The position numbers were made by a program, and so were the translations under genes. Shown here piece by piece: positions 58,512 to 64,000 of a stretch of DNA of 64,000 bases (within the stretch, counting starts at the first letter, position 1; each line of letters begins with the position of its first letter). A model generated the notes under the pieces. The model ran no database searches, was not told the origin of the DNA, and saw only the letters and a program-made list of their open reading frames with translations. This stretch comes from Sphaerosporella brunnea (taxonomy: Eukaryota; Ascomycota; Pezizomycetes; Pezizales; Pyronemataceae). Location of the stretch: the NCBI GenBank assembly GCA_008704415.1, contig VXIS01000050.1:142666-206665 (forward strand), given 5' to 3'.

Positions 58512-58932
58512 TAGCAATCCCGGTAAAGATGCCAGTCATAGCGACCTGTGAACTGATCGATTCACATGCCGTCCCTCTCAGTTCCTGGAGATCTGCAGCC
58601 TTTACTTCGCCGGAGGGGGCTGGATCCTTGCGTACGTATTCTACACATCAAAGCTTTATGTATCTAATGTATGTAGGATATTTTCATCGAAGCAGTCATC
58701 CGGTCTGGGCCCTGGGGGAAGTTGTGTCCGTAGAACTTATCTAATATTTGACAGACAGGATCTGAAGAATCCACCGGGGTATCTATCTATGAGTTTGCCA
58801 TGACGGACTGCACTGTTCGGCAGATGATCGACCACAAGTTTTGGCCTGGTCCATGCGCTGCCTCCATGATATAACCGAATGTTTCTGTTCATCCCTCTTG
58901 CCGTCGGACCCTACAGTAACTAGCCCTTGATA

Positions 58933-59913
58933 CAGTACCTGAGCAAAAGTCTTGGTGATTGGGTGAAACCACACCAAAAATAGGCGAAAATGCACGAATT
59001 CCGACCAGCGCTACAACACAAGTTTTGCCTCAGGAAAAACCTTCGGAGTTGTGTCTTCATATGAAAGAGAGGACATAAAGTGGTTGAAACACAGCCTTGA
59101 AGTCCGTAGTGGTGAGGACAGGGATATTAGTTTTTAGCGTGAGTTACCGCACTTAAGAAATCACAGCGCACGATTTTAATTGTATCTCAACAACGCCTGC
59201 CTACTTGGTGGCCGAGCGCCAAGTTCGGGGTTTTCTGATTGGCCCGCACAACAAAAAACCGCCAAAATAAAAACTCGGCCGTCAAAATTCATCGTAAATT
59301 AGAAGCTCCCACTCGTAGTCAAATCCGTCGCAAAAAAGCTATCTAGCATGTCTTCGAGGGCTTGCTGGGCTGTCGTGATGTTGAGAGAGCTGGAACGGTG
59401 ATGCTGAATATCCAGCGTTGCCACACAACGCCACACATCAGCCGCCCACTCCCCCACCCAGCTACCCCTCCGGGACGTGCTGGATCGCGTTTATTGCGAC
59501 GAATTTGACTACAAGTGGGAGCTTCTAATATCCGATCAATTTTGACGGCCGAGTTTTTATTTTGGCGGTTTTTTGTTGTGCGGGCCAATCAGAAAACCCC
59601 GAACTTGGCGCTCGGCCACCAGAGTAGAAAAACCTCAATCTTTGCATGCGCATTCTTGGTAGCTAAGTGAAGAATTTTGAATTTTTTTCTGCGGTTTTGA
59701 TAAACATTTGGTAGTAGAAATTTAAGTGCCTCCCTAAGGTAGCCAAATGACAACGGAAAATGCATGAAATGGCCTAAAACCGGGTTAAACTGTAGTTCAC
59801 ATAGCATTGATTGAGCATCAATTTTTTTGTGGCTGTTGATTAGACCAAATGCCGGTGGTGTTGTAAAACGTTCAGCTCACAGTGCAATCACCAAGACTTT
59901 TGCTTACGTACTG
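58933..59913. mobile_element. TA-flanked Tc1/mariner-like non-autonomous element, interrupted by a second MITE
   Basis: The left end CAGTACCTGAGCAAAAGTCT continues TTGGTGATTG; the right end is its inverse with two changes over about 30 bases. TA lies on both sides (58931-58932, 59914-59915). A CAGT start with an internal AAAAGTC motif is usual for Tc1/mariner ends. The unit is 981 bp including the inserted 421-bp element at 59204-59624. No transposase reading frame remains. Confidence 0.8.
59204..59624. mobile_element. fold-back MITE nested inside the 58.9-59.9-kb element
   Basis: The arms begin CTTGGTGGCCGAGCGCCAAG on the left and CTCTGGTGGCCGAGCGCC (inverse of the right end) and pair through GGGGTTTTCTGATTGGCCCG, AAACTCGGCCGTCAAAATT and AGAAGCTCCCACT, about 135 bases each. 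TA is present on both sides (59202-59203, 59625-59626). The central spacer is about 130 bases, non-coding. Confidence 0.9.
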
Positions 59914-62219
59914 TACTAACCGAATGCAATCTCGTAGCACTTCTCTTCACTCGCTGGCACAAAATCGCAAGTCATGTCCATACGGTGTCCAGAAGCCGAT
60001 TTGCAAAGACTGTACCAGATAAGCCTCTTTCGAGTAACTAACCCTGTACATGATATTTATCGGTTAACGTAATGCTTGATAAGAAGTTATAGAATAGAGT
60101 GAGAGTGAGTTCTTGTGAACATGGGGCAGTTTAGAAAATCGCCAAACTCGAAAGCAAAAAGAAGAGCCAGACGATAATATCAGCACCATTGTTCTCTCAC
60201 CATGGCCGTAAGACATGTCGAAGTAGCTCTGCATCTATTAACCTACCGATCGACGCTTCGAAATCCCCAAAGTCGAAATTACCGGCTCCACTCCATCCTT
60301 AGAACATCTCAACATGCAACTATGTGCAGCATATAGCATTTAAGCAGTATTTGGTATGAAAGGTGGAGCGCCTTCGAAGTCAGCTTTTGGCACCGGATGA
60401 GTTAGGTTTGAGTGACACATAGTGACCCGGGGGGCTCGGAGAGATAAGTATTTTGGAGGAGGAAGGGGTGCTTACTGATCTCAAGGAATTTGAGGAAAGG
60501 GGAAGTGATGATGAGCTTTTTGATTTGCGGGCATTGGAAGAGTTTTTTTTTTTTTTTATGAAGGGCATATACAACTATACGAAAAGCCAGCCTTTCGCAT
60601 GAAATCATATGGTAGCGCTTGAAATGAGAATGTGAGTTTGCTTGTACGATACCTAAGTGAGAGAAGCGGTGATCATGAGTTTGGATGGGTTTGGGGCAGG
60701 GCTATCAACAGTCAGCCGGCCGGGTTGGCTGCCCAATGGCTACATCGGCTACCTTGGCGGCTGGGTTGGCTGCAAGATGTACACTAGATTTCCACAAGTA
60801 GAACGGCCGCCCTCGGCAGTAAGATGGATGTATGGCACCACTCCTTTACGTTGTTTCCGTGAATTATGGTTGTTTGGAGTACAAAAGTAGCCATCACCTT
60901 GAGAAACCCATTGCCTTATGACAGAAATTGCAAAAATCGAGAAGCGCAGTGATGATGGCCATACCCGTCTCCCTGGACTTTGCCGCTTTAACGGAAACAC
61001 TTCCGTCCTGGCGAGAAACAATCGCAACGGCACCAAGCTGTCCATTACACTGTGAATCTCGCAGGCAGTGTGTGTTTAGATATTCATTGAATATCACTCG
61101 CTGGGCTGCAACAGCCACCTCTGGCTATTGCGGGCCGGCTACTCGTTTGGGGCAGTTCGAGGCCAAGGACAATCCCTGCCTGTCATCATTGCGTCGCTCT
61201 GGATAGCTTGCTCCATCCGAGGAGGCTCAACTAAGTGTTCCGAAAGGCTTTCAATCTCGTTCCCCTCATCGCCGTCCCATTCGCAGCTGCCAAAGAGAGG
61301 CCCTCATCCATCACAACTAATTTACACCTGACAAGATACGCTGCTTCCACGAATATGAGCTCCGCAGGAAAGCTGGACGAGAAGCGTGAACGACGAAGAG
61401 CCTTCAAGCTCTAACGATGGCCGCCGCCGCTCTTCCGATCACCCCATTTGGGGGTACCAAGTCTGAAAACGTCGATGACTTTATCAAGCAAGTCAGCCCG
61501 GCGGCCGATGCCGCATAGGGGCCCGCGGAAGGCGCGAGTGTTCCTGTTCAAGACCAACTGCGAAGAGAAAGCACCTAAGTTCGTGAGGAGGCAGACAGCC
61601 GGGGCCGTAAGCGAGTGAGATCGTCTCACCGCAACCCTTCGGGCAAAGTTCCCAGTCGAGCTTCCCGGTGACACACACAACAGCTCAAGCAGACATCTGG
61701 CGAGCCTACTTCTCACTATGCACGTCGAGCTAAGGACATCTCTGAGACTACTGACCAGTCTCTTGATGCTCTGTTGGCAAAGACGTTTATCAAAGTCGTT
61801 CCTTTAGCGAGCTCATCATCGCTTACGGAAAGTTGAAGAACCATACTTTCGACGACGCCTACAAGGCTGCTATGGATATGATTGACCATAGATCTCGACA
61901 CATCGTCCTCCCAGGAAGGCGAATCGGACTCGGTTGATTCTTCCTCTTCGACCGAGGATAGGGGTGATTCCGGGAAGCACTGCAACCCACAAAGGAAAAG
62001 GTAAAGCCGTGGAGAAGGGAAAGGATTAAGAGGATAATGAATGAGTATTTTGATAAGATTGGGTAACTGAATAACTATTCCAACGCAGCGCTGACATGTC
62101 TCTCACAGTCATTGGAGCGCCAAACTGCAGCTTGAGCACGCAGGTAACTGTGAGATTCGATATTTTCAAAAACTGACCGGCAAAAGTGACAACACGCCAC
62201 CCTGAAGCAGCGGGCACTA
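59914..62219. other. gene-poor stretch with a possible Gag-like relic
   Basis: No intact gene. At 61417-61518 (plus) the sequence reads ALPITPFGGTKSENVDDFIK before a stop. About 50-150 bases further, in other frames, are EKAPKFVRR and LTATLRAKFPVELPG, together resembling a retrotransposon Gag. No reverse transcriptase or long terminal repeat is seen, so the assignment is weak. Confidence 0.3.
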
Positions 62220-62297
62220 CTCGACGATTTTTAAGTATCCGGATGCTGTCCTGGGTTAGGGTTTCTTGGGCATCCGGATACTTAAAAAATCGTCTAG
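62220..62297. mobile_element. 78-bp TA-flanked hairpin (miniature inverted-repeat unit)
   Basis: The arms CTCGACGATTTTTAAGTATC and its inverse (GATACTTAAAAAATCGTCTAG end) continue to CGGATGC/GCATCCG, about 27-28 bases per arm with one substitution and one T indel. The spacer of 23 bases contains GGGTTAGGGTTT. TA flanks both ends (62218-62219, 62298-62299). Confidence 0.8.
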
Positions 62298-62299
62298 TA

Positions 62300-64000
62300 G
62301 AGAGTATGGGAAATACAACGCTTCATCAATACACACAATATCACTCGGATGGCACATCACAATCAAGACGCAATTCTTGGCCAACATAAATGCGTTGGAA
62401 ACATTTCCTTTGGAAGATGGTGCAAAGCCCATGTTAGGCCCGCTTTATGCTATGTCCGAGTTTTTTTTTTCCATAGTCATTCGCCCACACCACCACCACC
62501 CCTTGGAGGTAGGTGGAAACGATGGTTATAACTTATAGCTTATAGTAGCAAAGAAGCCGGTGTTATGCCTGCCGTAGTGCCTCCGCAAGCCGTCGTAATT
62601 CGGTATTTGAGTAGATAGCGACGGTATTTCGGCGATCAACGGCAGTCTTGAGAGATACTCATAGACCATTGACCATCCTTACGGTGCCAATCGCACTCCA
62701 GTCTTTCATACTTACCAAATACTTACATCTTATCTACCACAGACTTACCCATGCCGTCCCCACCTCACTTTACCATTGACTAGAACAAAACAGTGCTGGC
62801 CAAAAAGTTGCCACGGGGCGTTTCCTTCCTCGCTGCTGGCACGACAGATCGCCTTCCGCCTTCCATCTCAATGGCTATCAACCATCCCAATCACGACCTG
62901 CCAGACAGAAAAGTCCAACGCAACCGCAACCACCTCTGAGCGTGATATAGAGGCCCTGAAACTTTCCTGAGAGGCCGGTATATAAATACATAGCTCCTGA
63001 ACCCCTCCCCCATTTAACTGCATTGGTAAATATCCAGATATCGAATGCCGCGATCATTCGGGATTGGCTCGATAGCCGGAGTGATGTCACGACGGAGTGA
63101 GTATTGCGCTTTTATACACCCTCCCCTAACCCAACGATAAAAAAGAAACCGAAAGTGACTTGACTTCTTTTCCCTCATGATCATCGCGTGAGTGCGTGCG
63201 CGCATTCTCATCAGAAGAAGAAAAAGAACAAAACGTCGGTGACCCAATCATCGTCTATCACGTTTGGCAGTAGTGGGGGGGTGCACGTGAACTCATGGGA
63301 CTCTAGAATAAAGTATCTACTGGATGTGATGTGATGTGGGGCTCACTTCAACTGCGGGGTTAGTTACCTATTTACAGCATACGTATCTTGCCATTGGCTG
63401 CGACGACGAGGAGGGTTCATCCAATCTTTCATGGTTCATAGGAGGTATGTACTAAGGCAGTTTGTTTGCAAAAAAAGATCGATATGTAAGATGTATTTAA
63501 TTTACAAACGTCGGAGGAGATCACGATCAGGAATCAGGAATCATCATTCCCGGATTGAAACCCACCCACACAACGTTTCGGAGCTGCAGCGAAAACTAGC
63601 AATACATACCTGCCTAGTGTAGAGTAGGGTCGAAGATCAAGTTAACAAGGCTGAAAGATCATCCGTTGCCTACACACACACACACGATGATGGCGATGAT
63701 GATCTGCCACCGTACGATTTTCCTACATACATACCGCATACCCCCGAGATCTGATGTATGTAACGTTGTTTCCCGCATGGGTGTTTACGGGAAACGTTGG
63801 GGGGGAGGGAGAGGATGTTTGACATCGATATCGGAACAGCGCCACCTCGATATTTTCTCCGAGAACCGTACGATGGAGATCATGCAAGGACTCGTACCTA
63901 CTCTACCCGTAAAGACCATAACCTAGCCGTCCCAGCGCCCGGCTGTTGTCAAAGATCAGCACAAGTTGGTTTTCGTTCCGAAGGAGAGGGCCGCTAAAGA
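62300..64000. other. window end, no gene recognised
   Basis: Only short ORFs. A CAGTGCTGGCCAAAAAGTTG motif at 62791 resembles a Tc1 end but has no partner. Small CA repeats lie near 63672-63682. Confidence 0.45.

Noticed and set aside
62791..62812. CAGTGCTGGCCAAAAAGTTG, similar to Tc1 element ends
   Set aside because: No inverted partner was found in the window and it is not preceded by TA.

Overview
The window is nuclear DNA of a filamentous ascomycete (Pezizomycotina). The genes have short introns of about 46-160 nt with GTAAGT/GTGAGT-type donors, and the gene set is fungal: an HMT1-type vacuolar ABC transporter, an SREBP with the fungal C-terminal region, an ENA sodium ATPase, a Prm10/ThrE-like protein and a BRE4-like membrane protein. 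A tRNA with an intron and many small inverted-repeat transposons fit the same picture. I cannot fix the genus. This is a eukaryotic region, and I see no operon, CRISPR array, prophage or defence system.

Layout. Positions 1-10.7 kb are a compact housekeeping block, all on the plus strand: the 3' part of hmt1, gpn1 (RNA polymerase II assembly GTPase), sec15 (exocyst) and vph1 (V-ATPase subunit a). After a 3.3-kb gap come a BRE4-like transporter (14-17 kb) and, past a gene-poor stretch, prm10 (25.3-27.9 kb). Between these last two lie a chimeric ubiquitin fragment, a diverged dispersed repeat, a Harbinger/Tourist-like MITE and a tRNA-Arg(CCG). From 28 to 36.3 kb I find no convincing gene. A low-complexity unknown protein sits at 36.3-37.1 kb on the minus strand. 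Positions 38.7-46.3 kb are a transposon graveyard: a broken Tc1/mariner transposase, a DDE-transposase relic, a fold-back MITE and a hAT relic. Then come srbA/sre1 (47.4-50.3 kb), an unknown protein (51.2-52.2 kb) and ena1 on the minus strand (52.6-56.2 kb). The last 8 kb carry no convincing gene but at least four TIR elements, one nested inside another.

The recognised genes share themes rather than a pathway: endomembrane and vacuolar transport (hmt1, vph1, sec15, BRE4-like, prm10), sodium efflux (ena1) and sterol/oxygen regulation (srbA).

The most noteworthy observations are a 6-nt micro-exon in ena1, a TGEP in place of TGES in the same ATPase, a fold-back element whose arms fill almost the whole unit, a MITE nested inside another TA-flanked element, a 78-bp TA-flanked hairpin, and a truncated ubiquitin fused to a dispersed repeat. 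Exon boundaries were placed by hand from splice motifs plus remembered family sequence; no alignment or expression data were available.
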